This document shows, piece after piece, positions 22,421 through 30,972 of a stretch of 38,950 nt of DNA. The DNA is taken from the NCBI GenBank assembly GCA_964476515.1, contig CAYZAY010000015.1, positions 1 to 38,950 on the forward strand, given 5' to 3'. Every line of letters starts with the position of its first letter. Positions within the stretch are counted from its first letter, which is position 1. The DNA comes from JASMHC01 sp964476515 (GTDB taxonomy: Bacteria > Pseudomonadota > Alphaproteobacteria > Rhodobacterales > Rhodobacteraceae). The position numbers were made by a program, and so were the translations under genes. The notes beneath the pieces were generated by a model, which saw only the letters and a program-made list of their open reading frames with translations, did no database searches and was not told where the DNA came from.

Positions 22421-25102
22421 TCAGTTGCTGGGCATTCTCAGCACGACGGTCTGGCCGTTCTTGACGTAGAGCACGCGATCTTTGTCGATGGCTGTGACCT
22501 GACCGCCATTCAGACGGTCCCCGACTTCGATTTTTGTGTAGCGGCCGCTTTGCAGCCGAACCAGTGCACGCCTGTCACCTGTTTCACCGTAGATACCGAT
22601 CAAATTAACGCCACGAAGGGTGATCGCGTTTTCTTCGGTTGCGCTGGATCCGACTGTGAAATTGGATGGCGCAACAGCGGTCGTTGTCTGCGCGGCGATG
22701 CTGGCACGTTCGGTGTTGTAAATGATTTCACCGATATTCGTCGGGCGCAGTCGCGGCATTGGCGTTTGGTTCAGCGCCAGCGGATTTAGTGGCTCTTCGG
22801 GTTGAACAGCAAGAGCGGCGATGGCTGCCGGACGAAGGGGTGGAATGCGGTTCGCTGTCGGTTCGAAATCCTCGGCCGCTTCGGGTTCTTCTGCGGCGGG
22901 TACTTCAAGATCCGGCCTAAGCTGAGGGACTTTGCCCGCCAGTTCAGAACGCTGTGCTTCTTGTTGCGATACGGGATCAGGCCGCGATACGAGCGGCGGA
23001 AGGACGGGCGGAATGCCTTGGTAAACGGTGATGCCGTCCGGCGTAAGTGCGCCTTCGGGTGTTGCAATAACCAGCCCGCGTTCGTCGCGCGCAAACCTTG
23101 TACCTGCGGCAGGCGGGTTGGGAACGGCGGTCATTGCCTTGTCTGAAAGCATTTCGGCTTCGGACGTAATTGCAAACGCATCTGTTGCGATAACAACCGG
23201 ATCCGCGGTTGCTAGAAAAAGTTCGCCGACGTTTTCACCAACCGCAGTAGCCGGCGCTTGCGGGGCAAGCGGCCAAATACCTGTCGCGGCATATCGTGCT
23301 TCTTGGGCTTCCGCGCTCAGGTTCGCCCAATCCGAAGCAGAGCCTTCTAGCAGATCGCTTGGCGGAATTTCTTCGACAATCGCCTGTTCGGTTGCGGTAT
23401 CCAGCGGTGCCTCAGTGGTTTCCGAGGATGGTCGTTCCGGAGCCATCTCAGCAGCGGTCGGGGCCTGCGTCAGAATTTGGTCCTGAGGCGCGACGGTCTC
23501 TTCAACCTCTTGCACGGGCTCTTCCTGTACAGGAGGAGACGCGACTTCTGCGGCTTCCAACGCAACTTCGTCGGCAGGTTGTTCGGGCGCGACTTCGGGG
23601 GCTTCTGCACCCTCATGGGCCACAAGGTCTTCACCCGCGACGATCTGCGTGTCTTGGGTTTCTACGATCGGGGCTTGGGTTTCAGGTTCTAGGGCTGTGG
23701 TAGCCTCAACGGCTGGCTGTTCAGCTTCGGCTTCTTCGACAGGCTGTTCTTCTTCAACGGGCTGGGCTGGCGCTTCTTCTGAAAGCTCTGTTGCCGGTTC
23801 TGCATCTGAAGTGTCTTCAATCTCTGCTGGGGCCACGATTTGTGGCTCTGACGGCGAAGATAGATAGCGGAAGCCAAAGAAGGACACTGCGATCAACAGA
23901 AGAAGTACAACAGCAATTCCGCCGATCCAAAGCGGGTTCCAAACCGCTGGTCGATCTTTCTGATCACCACGGTTGCCAAAAATCTCAAGCCGCTCGGCTT
24001 CGGTATCAACTTCGTCATAAAGCGGTTGCTTTATCGGGGCAGCTTCCGAGGCAGGAACCCATACGGCAGCTTCCTGTTCTTCTTCATACTCAACTTCGTC
24101 TTCCGGTTCGTCGTCGTCAGCGTCGGTTTTCATCCAGCTTGGGGGCTGGGTTGTGTCGTCGTCCGCATCTTTGGCGTCTGCCTTAAGCCAGCCAAGTTTG
24201 CCTGTATCAACCGTGTCGTCAGATTTCGCATCGTCGCGTGTTGCGCTTCCTGCCCAGCTTGGGAACGAGCGGTCCAGAATGTCTTTGTCTTCTTCGGCAC
24301 CCATTCCGATGCGGGGTGCTGGCTTGATGGCTGGTTCCATCCCGCGCAGAATTGAGGTTTCCGTTGTCGGCTTTAGCGTCGGGAAATTGACATGAGACAT
24401 GTCGTCGTCGCGATCCGCAACAAGAGGGGCCAACGGGATGCCCGACGTCTTAGCCTTGGTGTCAGGGGAGTCGGGGGCCTCTTCTTCGGTGTTGTCCGCA
24501 TCCGGTTCCGCCACAGTTTCTGACGGCAGATCATCCACGACTTCGGCCATTGGGGCTTCGTCGGTGACGGTCAGGATAACCTTGTCGACCTCGGCTTCGA
24601 TGTTGTCCGAGACGTCTTCGTCGGCGGCCACGTTCGCGCATGTGCCGAAAAACGGTTCGACCGAAAACAGCGCGTCATCAGGGGTGGCGACAAAGTTGAT
24701 CGGGTTGAAGCCGTATTGAACGACGAAGCTTTCAGCTTCGCTTAACGTGGCGCGCGAAACGGCGGCGACATTCATGCCGTCTTCACCATCTTCCCAATCG
24801 TAGACAAGATCTTCGATCAGATAGGGCGTCGTTTTTTCAAGAGCGTCTTTGATTGCCACTTCGCGGTCATCATCTTCGACGCTTGGCAATGTCAGGTATT
24901 TGATCTGTTCGTTGGGCAGAACGATCTTGGTCGAGAACCCCTTGACCGCGAGGGCTTCGCCCTTTTGGCGCAGTACATCCAGCTTTTCTGAAAGGTCGTC
25001 ATCAAGCAGGCTGACATGCCCGAGCTCGGCCCAGCCGTCGGGTGTGCGATGCGCTAGTTTTATGCCTTCGTGAGAAAGCAAAAGTGCGAAGTTCGAGATC
25101 AT
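22421..25102 (-). CDS. Large single-pass membrane protein with PilM/GspL-like start and PilP/GspC-like end
   Basis: The 893-residue protein is not a named family to me. Residues 1-170 resemble the divided actin-like domain of PilM/GspL (LLLSHEGIKLAHRTPDGW, LPNEQIKYLTLP, DALEKTTPYLIEDLVYDW). Residues 170-388 are acidic and disordered. One transmembrane segment runs from about 391 to 412 (LWIGGIAVVLLLLIAVSFFG). A long Ala/Pro/Glu/Val-rich periplasmic linker follows. The last 65 residues (VNLIGIYGETGDRRALVRLQ, then IEVGDRLNGGQVTAIDKDRV) look like the homology region of GspC/PilP. No other pilus or secretion genes lie nearby. The gene is alone and divergent from the SIMPL gene. Confidence 0.8.
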   Translation of the reverse strand: MISNFALLLSHEGIKLAHRTPDGWAELGHVSLLDDDLSEKLDVLRQKGEALAVKGFSTKIVLPNEQIKYLTLPSVEDDDREVAIKDALEKTTPYLIEDLVYDWEDGEDGMNVAAVSRATLSEAESFVVQYGFNPINFVATPDDALFSVEPFFGTCANVAADEDVSDNIEAEVDKVILTVTDEAPMAEVVDDLPSETVAEPDADNTEEEAPDSPDTKAKTSGIPLAPLVADRDDDMSHVNFPTLKPTTETSILRGMEPAIKPAPRIGMGAEEDKDILDRSFPSWAGSATRDDAKSDDTVDTGKLGWLKADAKDADDDTTQPPSWMKTDADDDEPEDEVEYEEEQEAAVWVPASEAAPIKQPLYDEVDTEAERLEIFGNRGDQKDRPAVWNPLWIGGIAVVLLLLIAVSFFGFRYLSSPSEPQIVAPAEIEDTSDAEPATELSEEAPAQPVEEEQPVEEAEAEQPAVEATTALEPETQAPIVETQDTQIVAGEDLVAHEGAEAPEVAPEQPADEVALEAAEVASPPVQEEPVQEVEETVAPQDQILTQAPTAAEMAPERPSSETTEAPLDTATEQAIVEEIPPSDLLEGSASDWANLSAEAQEARYAATGIWPLAPQAPATAVGENVGELFLATADPVVIATDAFAITSEAEMLSDKAMTAVPNPPAAGTRFARDERGLVIATPEGALTPDGITVYQGIPPVLPPLVSRPDPVSQQEAQRSELAGKVPQLRPDLEVPAAEEPEAAEDFEPTANRIPPLRPAAIAALAVQPEEPLNPLALNQTPMPRLRPTNIGEIIYNTERASIAAQTTTAVAPSNFTVGSSATEENAITLRGVNLIGIYGETGDRRALVRLQSGRYTKIEVGDRLNGGQVTAIDKDRVLYVKNGQTVVLRMPSN

Positions 25103-25266
25103 TCACAACACCTTGAATCCGGATATTTCCGGATACCGCCCGAATGGCGCGTTTCGTGTGGTTTTACAGCAGGTTTTTGCCAAGGCAAAGGGTTAGCACG
25201 GGCCTATCTTGTAAGATTCGGAATTGTCGCGGAAACTCGCTGAATGTCCTCATCCGGAGATTTGCC

Positions 25267-25944
25267 ATGCGTTTCACTCTGCTCATCGCCATTCTGGCCC
25301 TTTTTCCCTTTAGTTTAGCCAATGCTGGCACGATTTCGGTCACTGGACAGGGGGCCGTTTGGGCCGAGCCTGACATGGCGACGATTTCAATGGGGGTCTC
25401 GCATCAAAGCAAAACAGCGCAGGGGGCGATGGATGAGGTCGCTCAGGACATCAACACTATGCTGGACAGCCTTGGGGATTCGGGGGTTGAAGCAAAGGAT
25501 GTACAGACCAGCCAGATATCGCTTTATCCGGTTTGGAGCAGTCCGGACCGGGATGGCAATACCAGAGTGACCGGCTTTTCCGCGTCGGTGACGTTGACTG
25601 TGTTGCTGCGCGATCTTGACGCAATGGGGGGCGTGATCGCCGAAGTCGTTCGGGTTGGTGGCAATAGATTCCACGGGGTGTCACTTGGATTTCAGGACAC
25701 ATCACAGATGGAGGCCGAGGCGCGTACGGCTGCTGTAAAGGATGCGGTTGCGAAAGCCGAACAGCTGGCTGCTGCGGCGGGCGTGTCCATAACTGGCATC
25801 ACGTCGATTAGCGAAGGCGGCGGGGGAATGGCTGTTCCCCTGATGCAACGCACCGAGATAGCGATGGTTGCGGACACGATGCAAATCGCGACGGGCGAAA
25901 GTTCCGTAAGCATAAGCGTGTCGATGGTGTTTGAAATCGAGTAG
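25267..25944 (+). CDS. Periplasmic SIMPL (DUF541) domain protein
   Basis: From the ATG at 25267, with GGAG upstream, the protein has 225 residues. It begins with a signal peptide (MRFTLLIAILALFPFSLANA, cleavage likely after Ala20). The mature part is a SIMPL/DUF541 domain: ISVTGQGAVWAEPDMATIS at the start and VSISVSMVFEIE at the end. The family is periplasmic or exported; some members are linked to oxidative stress, but no reaction is established. A start at 25144 would put a basic stretch before the signal peptide and is rejected. Its TAG stop overlaps the first base pairs of an intergenic repeat. Confidence 0.9.
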   Translation: MRFTLLIAILALFPFSLANAGTISVTGQGAVWAEPDMATISMGVSHQSKTAQGAMDEVAQDINTMLDSLGDSGVEAKDVQTSQISLYPVWSSPDRDGNTRVTGFSASVTLTVLLRDLDAMGGVIAEVVRVGGNRFHGVSLGFQDTSQMEAEARTAAVKDAVAKAEQLAAAAGVSITGITSISEGGGGMAVPLMQRTEIAMVADTMQIATGESSVSISVSMVFEIE

Positions 25945-26018
25945 GGGGCGCTGCCCCCTCTTGCTCCGGAATAAATCCGGGGCAATTCACCCCCGAGGGT
26001 ATTTTGAGCAAGATGAAA
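25943..26018 (+). repeat. Stop-codon-linked intergenic repeat, copy 1
   Basis: AGGGGGC-GCT-GCCCCCT (25943-25959) forms a hairpin that overlaps the SIMPL stop codon. It is followed after a variable middle by CCCCCGAGGGTATTTTGAGC and AAGATGAA. Similar hairpin-plus-tail units occur after the CoA-binding gene and after hisB. Confidence 0.7.
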
Positions 26019-26021
26019 ATG

Positions 26022-26054
26022 CGGTCTCCGGCGATGAACCGGAGACCGTTTTGT
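26022..26054 (+). terminator. Strong terminator between the SIMPL and sulfhydrylase genes
   Basis: CGGTCTCCGG (26022-26031) pairs perfectly with CCGGAGACCG (26039-26048) around a seven-base loop, followed by TTTTGTTT. It stops plus-strand transcripts from the SIMPL gene and probably also the convergent metY transcript. Confidence 0.85.
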
Positions 26055-27350
26055 TTATTTACCGTGAGCAACGTTAAGAGCGCGATCGAGATCACGCATC
26101 AGGTCGTCGGCGTCTTCGATACCAATCGAGATACGCACAACATCCGGGCTGGCACCGGCTGCGACCTGTTGTTCGGTGGTCAGCTGACGGTGTGTGGTCG
26201 AGGCCGAGTGGATCACCAGCGAACGTGTATCGCCCAAGTTCGCTACGTGGCTGAAGAGTTCCAGCGAGTCGACGAATTTAACGCACGCGTCATAGCCGCC
26301 GTTTAGCTGGATGGTGAACAGCGCCCCTGCGCCTTTTGGCGTGATGCGGGCAGCGATGTCTTTGTAGTCCGAGCTGTCGAGGCCCGCATAGGTCACACCG
26401 GCGACGTGTTCATGCCCTTCCAGCCAGTTGGCGATGGTTTCGGCGTTTTCGAGGTGCTTCTTCATGCGCAGGCTGAGTGTTTCGAGACCCATCAGCGTGT
26501 AATGTGCTGCCTGTGGGTTCAGGGTCATACCAAGATCGCGAAGGCCGATGGCAATGGAGTGGAACGTAAAGGCCAGAGGACCGAAAGTTTCCGCGAATTT
26601 GAGACCGTGATAGGCGGGCTCTTCGTCGGCTAGCGATGGGAACTTGCCAGATGCCGCCCAGTCGAAATTGCCTGAGTCAACAACCACACCACCGGTGACG
26701 GTGCCATTGCCGGTCATGTATTTGGTCATCGAGTGCACAACCAGCGTTGCGCCGTGATCAATCGGGCGGCACAGGAATGGGGTCGCGGTGGTGTTATCCA
26801 CGATCAGCGGCAGGCCAACTTTGTTTGCTACAGCCGAGATTGCGTCGAGATCGGTGATCACGCCACCCGGGTTAGCGATGGTTTCACAGAAGATCGCGCG
26901 GGTGTCGTCGTCAACAGCGGCTTCAACAGCGGCAGGGTCGTCAAAATCGACGAATTTAGCCGACCAGCCGAAACGCTTGATAGTTTGGCTAAGCTGGGTG
27001 ATCGAACCGCCGTAAAGGCGGGTTGAAGCGATCACGTTGCAGCCGGGCTGCATCAGTGGGAACAACGCCATGATCTGTGCTGCGTGACCGGACGAACAGC
27101 AAACTGCGCCGACGCCGCCTTCTAGGGTTGCGACGCGTTCTTGTAGCGAAGCAACCGTCGGGTTTGTGAGACGCGAATAAATGTAGCCCACTTCTTGAAG
27201 GTTAAAGAGGGCTGCCGCATGTTCTGCGTCGCGGAAAACGTAAGCCGTTGTTTGATAAATCGGAACCTGACGGGCGCCTGTTGCCGGATCAGGGCGGGCA
27301 CCTGCGTGGATTTGCAATGTGTCAAAGCCATAAGATGGGGTGTCGTTCAT
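26055..27350 (-). CDS. metY: O-acetylhomoserine sulfhydrylase
   Basis: The 431-residue PLP enzyme of the Cys/Met metabolism family joins sulfide to O-acetylhomoserine to give homocysteine in methionine synthesis. The pyridoxal phosphate Lys is Lys210 in VVHSMTKYMTGNG. YSRLTNPT near residue 60 and the FGPLAFTFH segment favour the O-acetylhomoserine (MetY) branch over the cystathionine enzymes. The ATG at 27350 was chosen for its GGAGG nine bases upstream; the in-frame codon at 27362 lacks such a site. The gene is monocistronic, with a terminator after it and a 7-bp inverted repeat upstream. Confidence 0.92.
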   Translation of the reverse strand: MNDTPSYGFDTLQIHAGARPDPATGARQVPIYQTTAYVFRDAEHAAALFNLQEVGYIYSRLTNPTVASLQERVATLEGGVGAVCCSSGHAAQIMALFPLMQPGCNVIASTRLYGGSITQLSQTIKRFGWSAKFVDFDDPAAVEAAVDDDTRAIFCETIANPGGVITDLDAISAVANKVGLPLIVDNTTATPFLCRPIDHGATLVVHSMTKYMTGNGTVTGGVVVDSGNFDWAASGKFPSLADEEPAYHGLKFAETFGPLAFTFHSIAIGLRDLGMTLNPQAAHYTLMGLETLSLRMKKHLENAETIANWLEGHEHVAGVTYAGLDSSDYKDIAARITPKGAGALFTIQLNGGYDACVKFVDSLELFSHVANLGDTRSLVIHSASTTHRQLTTEQQVAAGASPDVVRISIGIEDADDLMRDLDRALNVAHGK

Positions 27351-27399
27351 AATTTCCTCCACAAAATATCCGGTTCTTTATGGGGGGGAAGGTGAACTA

Positions 27400-27425
27400 G
27401 GGCAATGGCGATAACCCGATTGCCC
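27400..27425 (-). promoter_or_regulatory. Inverted repeat upstream of metY
   Basis: GGGCAAT (27400-27406) and ATTGCCC (27419-27425) are exact complements with a twelve-base spacer, 50 bases upstream of the metY start. It could be an operator or a leader hairpin. It does not match the SAM-II riboswitch pattern as I know it. Confidence 0.3.
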
Positions 27426-27478
27426 CAAATTGACGCGACGAATGGATGTTAGACCTCTACCGGTATCAAGATTTCAAC

Positions 27479-28465
27479 TTAGCGCACCCACAGTTTCCGA
27501 TTTTTCAGCTTTTTGCGAATGGGGAGTTCAGACAGGGGCAGGTCGTTGCGGTCAAACAGGTCTCGGGCTTTTTTGCCTTTGTTTTGATAGATGAACCATT
27601 TGAATGCATCGTACTGCTTTAGTATCTTTTTAACCGGATTGGGCGCGGCGATTGCGTTTAGCAGATCAATCGTCTGATCCGGTTCGCGCGCGAAAAGAAG
27701 CGGCATATAGCGGTAGTGGCAACTGGTTTTTCCGTCCAGATACCCAGACTTAAGCGTGTCTGGGCCACCCCCGAGTTTGTGAATAACTAAGGGAAGCGCG
27801 ATTTGATCCAACCAAGGGGTAAGCTTTTGGCAGACAAGTTTTTTTGGTGGATCATTCCGGATGGCCACGGCGTATTTTTCGAACAGTTCGCCGAATTTTC
27901 GGGGGCAGGAATAGTAGAACCAACCGGCATTGTAATAGGGGCAGCGCTGCCAAAATTCGGCGGGTTGTGACGGGTCGAGCGCGGCGTCGACGTCCATGCC
28001 AAATTTCTTGTAAAGCGACCCCCAAATCTCGTGATAGTCGGGGCCATAGAGTTCGATGGTGGGCCAAGTGCCTTCTCGTTTTAGGCTGGCAGTGGGCTTT
28101 TTGAAATCAAACGGCACATCGCCAAGATTTCCGGTGATCAGGGTATCTGTATCGAAGAATATGAAAGGCTCGCCTTCGGGCAAGACGCGTAACGCTTCTA
28201 TTTTATTACCGTTAGGGTAGGCTTCCCCAAAGTGGACGGATTCAAAGCTGACCAGTTTAGCGCCTGTGGCAGCCAGCAGATTGCGAATGTCTTTATCTTT
28301 GATCCGCGGATCGGTTTCCCACAGTGGCCCCGTGCGTGGTTCAGCGATGTAGAGCCTTTTGGAATAGTCAGGTGAATTGACCCCTAGGGACAGCGCAAAA
28401 AGGATCGCCTCGTAGCTGAGACGGCCCTGCTGTGCCACGATCAAAATGTTCGGTTTAGGAGCCAT
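27479..28465 (-). CDS. Putative GT-A type glycosyltransferase
   Basis: The 328-residue protein is a hypothetical of roseobacter type. FIFFDTDTLITGNL (Asp105-x-Asp107) is a classic DxD motif for metal and nucleotide-sugar binding. The surrounding fold (N-terminal strand ILIVAQQGRLSYEAILFALSL, and later CPYYNAGWFYYSCP and WLDQIALPL) is like GT8 or related families, in which an Asp-Gln pair follows the DxD. The C-terminus is highly basic (IRKKLKNRKLWVR), perhaps contacting membrane. It has no clear partner genes, lying between metY and tRNA-Tyr. Donor and acceptor are unknown. Confidence 0.7.
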   Translation of the reverse strand: MAPKPNILIVAQQGRLSYEAILFALSLGVNSPDYSKRLYIAEPRTGPLWETDPRIKDKDIRNLLAATGAKLVSFESVHFGEAYPNGNKIEALRVLPEGEPFIFFDTDTLITGNLGDVPFDFKKPTASLKREGTWPTIELYGPDYHEIWGSLYKKFGMDVDAALDPSQPAEFWQRCPYYNAGWFYYSCPRKFGELFEKYAVAIRNDPPKKLVCQKLTPWLDQIALPLVIHKLGGGPDTLKSGYLDGKTSCHYRYMPLLFAREPDQTIDLLNAIAAPNPVKKILKQYDAFKWFIYQNKGKKARDLFDRNDLPLSELPIRKKLKNRKLWVR

Positions 28466-28669
28466 GTTCGCCCGATACCCATCCCTTTGAGCGTAAGCCT
28501 ATTTCATTGCGAAAAGGTTTGGCACCCTCTGAGTTTGGAAAATTCAAATTTGACGATGTGGTCCGATCAGAGATCTTCAGTGCCGGGGCGTTTGCAAGGT
28601 AGGGATTAAACGGATGGAAACGGTGCGCTGAAGCAACGCCCGAGTAACGCGGTTTTTGACTAAAGAAAA

Positions 28670-28753
28670 TGGTGGGCGACCCTGGAATCGAACCAGGCGT
28701 GCGTCTCCGCGAGGGAGTTACAGTCCCCTGCCACACCTTGCGGCCTGTCGCCC
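28670..28753 (-). tRNA. tRNA-Tyr (GTA)
   Basis: Read on the minus strand, GGGCGAC (28753-28747) pairs with GTCGCCC, followed by discriminator A and an encoded CCA. The D stem is GCC/GGC, the anticodon stem is GGGGA/TCCCT with loop CTGTAAC (anticodon GTA), and the T arm is CCTGG-TTCGATT-CCAGG. The long variable arm is normal for tRNA-Tyr. Position 8 reads A where T is usual. Confidence 0.95.
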
Positions 28754-28865
28754 ACTGTTTGGCGTGATTACCCGCGGTCTTTTGCGGCGTCAACAGGAAA
28801 ATCCCTTGCGAACCCAACTCATTCTGCGCATTGTCCGCGCTTGTTGAAATGCAGGTGTTGAAGCG

Positions 28866-29654
28866 ATGAAAAAACCCAAATGGGTCGTGCAAAAAGAACG
28901 GGACAAGCGTGCTGCGGCGGCGGAAACCGTGTGGCTATTCGGGCTTCATGCCGTTCGGGATGCTTTGGAAAATCCAAAGAGAGAAAAACTGCAGCTTGTG
29001 GTGACACGCAATGCGCATGACAAGCTGGCCGAATCTATTGCCAAGGCGGGAATTGAGCCGGAAATCTGTGAGCCGCGGAATTTTTCGGCCCCGCTTGATC
29101 CGCAATCCGTGCATCAGGGGGCAGCGCTTGAAGTGAAGCCTTTGCAGTGGGGATCGGTTGCGGATGTTTGCCTGTCAGCCGGCGAAGGTGCGCCACGCGT
29201 GGTTTTGCTGGATCGGGTGACCGACCCGCATAACGTGGGTGCTATTTTGCGTTCAGCCGAAGTTTTTGGCGCGCAGGCGGTGATTGCTGTGCAGCGACAC
29301 TCGGCCCCTGAAACAGGCGCTTTGGCCAAGACAGCGTCGGGCGCGTTAGAGCGGCAACCCTATTTGCGCATTCGAAATCTCGCCGACACGATGGTTGAGC
29401 TTCAGAATATGGGGTTTATCGTGCTTGGTATGGACGGAGAGGCTGATCAGTCGATTGAAGCGGCGCTTGAGGGCAAAAAGGATCGACCGGTTGCGCTGGT
29501 ACTTGGTGCCGAAGGGCCTGGGCTGCGGGAAAAAACCAAGGAAACCTGTGATCAACTGGTGAAGATCGATTTCGCAGGTGGTTTTGGGTCTCTCAATGTT
29601 TCAAATGCGGGGGCGGTGGCGCTTTACGCTTCGTTGGAGCAATCGGAAGGCTAA
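28866..29654 (+). CDS. rlmB: 23S rRNA (guanosine-2'-O)-methyltransferase, TrmH/SpoU family
   Basis: The 262-residue protein is of the SPOUT class with a trefoil knot. The three family motifs are visible: NVGAILRSAEVFGAQAVI (motif 1), VALVLGAEGPGL (motif 2) and SLNVSNAGAVALY (motif 3). The N-terminal 80 residues form the L30e-like RNA substrate-binding domain, beginning WLFGLHAVRDALENP. This layout matches RlmB, which methylates G2251 in the 23S peptidyl transferase loop; related TrmH members are the main alternative. The first residues are unusually basic. It lies after tRNA-Tyr on the opposite strand. Confidence 0.9.
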   Translation: MKKPKWVVQKERDKRAAAAETVWLFGLHAVRDALENPKREKLQLVVTRNAHDKLAESIAKAGIEPEICEPRNFSAPLDPQSVHQGAALEVKPLQWGSVADVCLSAGEGAPRVVLLDRVTDPHNVGAILRSAEVFGAQAVIAVQRHSAPETGALAKTASGALERQPYLRIRNLADTMVELQNMGFIVLGMDGEADQSIEAALEGKKDRPVALVLGAEGPGLREKTKETCDQLVKIDFAGGFGSLNVSNAGAVALYASLEQSEG

Positions 29655-29719
29655 AGGGACGTACGGGCCGAGATCGCCGTGGGTCACGTTTTCATGATCA
29701 GGTCTTTAAACTTTTGTAA

Positions 29720-29822
29720 CCATTCTTATCTTTAGTAGCAGAGACGCGATATCGGAACCTTCGCGTTTTATCTACTGTCCCTCGTTCCGCACTTAGCGCC
29801 CAAGGTTTCTTGGGCGCTTTTT
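29720..29822 (+). ncRNA. Candidate small RNA with its own terminator
   Basis: The 204-base gap between rlmB and the CoA-binding gene holds an ordered structure. AGTAG (29734-29738) pairs with CTACT (29772-29776), and inside it CGCGA (29745-29749) pairs with TCGCG (29761-29765). An 18-base unpaired linker follows, then the terminator at 29795-29822. TTTAAA near 29705 and TATCTT near 29727, sixteen bases apart, could be a weak promoter. No family is recognised; the RNA's existence is inferred from structure only. Confidence 0.4.
29795..29822 (+). terminator. Strong intrinsic terminator
   Basis: AGCGCCCAAG (29795-29804) pairs perfectly over ten bases with CTTGGGCGCT (29809-29818) around a GTTT loop, followed by TTTT. 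It is 140 bases after rlmB and could end either rlmB or the candidate small RNA. Confidence 0.9.
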
Positions 29823-29858
29823 CCTTGCGGCTGGGACGCGCTGGGGTAGGGTCGCGCA

Positions 29859-30332
29859 ATGAGCAGTGACTATACAGATGAGCACCTGAAAAACGTGCTG
29901 ACACGCGCCAAGCGGATCGCTGTTGTGGGCGTGTCAATGAACCCCGTTCGCCCAAGCTATTTTGTGGCGCGGTATCTATCACTGAAGGGGTTTAAAGTGG
30001 TGCCAGTGAACCCGGGCCATGCAGGTGAGATGCTATTCGGCTCGACCGTCGTGGGCGGTTTGAAAGATATCAGCGGAGGGGTAGATATGGTTGATATTTT
30101 TCGCCGTGCCGAAGCGGTGCCTTCGATTGTTGATGAAGCGTTAGAGGTATTTCCCCAGCTGCAAACCATCTGGATGCAGATCGGTGTTGAGAATGCAGAT
30201 GCGACGGCAGTGGCAGAAGCGCGGGGGGTGACGGTGATCCAGAACCGCTGTCCCAAGATCGAGTATCAGCGATTGTTCGGAGAGCTTCGCATGGGTGGGT
30301 TCAACACCGGGATTATTTCGTCGAAATTGTAG
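29859..30332 (+). CDS. CoA-binding domain protein (YccU-like)
   Basis: The 157-residue protein is a single Rossmann-type CoA-binding domain. AVVGVSMNPVRPSYFVARYL near residue 22 is the nucleotide-binding region, with VVPVNPGHAGEMLFG, VDMVDIFRRAEAVP and QIGVENADA as later strands. The C-terminal CPKIEYQRL is characteristic. The family binds acyl-CoA-like ligands, but no reaction is established. It follows a strong terminator, so it has its own promoter. A copy of the stop-linked repeat lies just downstream. Confidence 0.9.
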   Translation: MSSDYTDEHLKNVLTRAKRIAVVGVSMNPVRPSYFVARYLSLKGFKVVPVNPGHAGEMLFGSTVVGGLKDISGGVDMVDIFRRAEAVPSIVDEALEVFPQLQTIWMQIGVENADATAVAEARGVTVIQNRCPKIEYQRLFGELRMGGFNTGIISSKL

Positions 30333-30663
30333 TGGTTTCGGACCTGCGGTCCGACCAGTTGGGGGCGCTGCCCCCAAGCCCCCGGGAATATTTCAGGACA
30401 AAAGATGATATTGGCGGCGTGGTAGGCGTAGCATTTGGTCAATGATTTTGCGGGAAAACCATCCGCGACGTCAAAAACGGTTCGACAGGTCCTACGGCTA
30501 GCGAAAGCTGGGATGCTTAGGGGATCAGCCAGCCACCGAAAAGATTTGATTGGTGCGGGGGAGACCCTGTCCGGCGATGAACTGCCTTTAGGTGGGCCCA
30601 CCGATTTTAATCCAAACAAACCCTGATAGTCGATTGCCCTGCCGAAGAATGCTTCGAGCGGGG
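30333..30663. other. 331-base stretch without a supported gene
   Basis: This gap between the CoA-binding gene and hisE starts with a hairpin CGGACC-TGC-GGTCCG (30339-30353), then a stop-linked repeat copy. The remaining 255 bases hold short frames on both strands, but none with a credible start, ribosome-binding site or recognisable domain. It may be a decayed gene or the far part of the repeat. Confidence 0.5.
30354..30408 (+). repeat. Stop-codon-linked intergenic repeat, copy 2
   Basis: TGGGGGC-GCT-GCCCCCA (30360-30376) forms the hairpin, then CCCCCGGGAATATTTCAGGA and AAAGATGA form the tail. It lies about 20 bases after the CoA-binding gene stop, in the same orientation relative to its gene as copies 1 and 3. 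Confidence 0.68.
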
Positions 30664-30972
30664 TTAGCGTGCTGCTTTTTCTTCGATGCCGCTGGTGCCT
30701 TCGCGGCGGTCGAGTTCTTTGAGGACGTCTTCTAGCGAAACGCCCCGCGACTGCAGCATCACCAGAAGGTGGAAGAGCACGTCAGCAGCTTCACTGGTCA
30801 GCTTTGATTTGTCGTTTTTAATGGCCTCGATGATGGCCTCAACCGCTTCTTCACCAAATTTTTCGGCGCATTTTTCGGGGCCTTTGGCGAGCAATTTCGC
30901 GGTCCAGCTGCTGGCTGGATCGGCGCTTGCACGCGCCGCGATGGTTTGGGCAAGTTTATCAAGCGTATGCAT
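30664..30972 (-). CDS. hisE: Phosphoribosyl-ATP diphosphatase
   Basis: The 102-residue enzyme (from ATG 30972) hydrolyses phosphoribosyl-ATP to phosphoribosyl-AMP, the second step of histidine synthesis. The MazG-like helical motif is intact: KFGEEAVEAIIEAI, then EAADVLFHLLVML. GAGG precedes the ATG; the TTG at 30978 is a less likely start. The start overlaps the 3' end of hisF by fourteen bases, so the two are translationally coupled. The alpha-proteobacterial habit of separate hisE and hisI fits. Confidence 0.94.
   Translation of the reverse strand: MHTLDKLAQTIAARASADPASSWTAKLLAKGPEKCAEKFGEEAVEAIIEAIKNDKSKLTSEAADVLFHLLVMLQSRGVSLEDVLKELDRREGTSGIEEKAAR

Noticed and set aside
23028..23703. 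Plus-strand frames opposite the 893-residue protein
   Set aside because: They mirror the Ala/Pro/Glu-rich linker, giving Ser/Arg/Ala-rich nonsense typical of antisense frames.
27351..27478. SAM-II or other riboswitch upstream of metY
   Set aside because: Only a simple 7-bp inverted repeat is present; the pseudoknot and conserved loop bases expected for SAM-II are not seen.
28455..28892. 145-residue minus-strand frame over the tRNA-Tyr region
   Set aside because: It runs through the tRNA gene and the start of rlmB and has no recognisable domain.
30266..30626. Frames on both strands in the gap before hisE
   Set aside because: Starts lack ribosome-binding sites; the minus frame runs into the CoA-binding gene and the plus frame begins at TTG with no domain.
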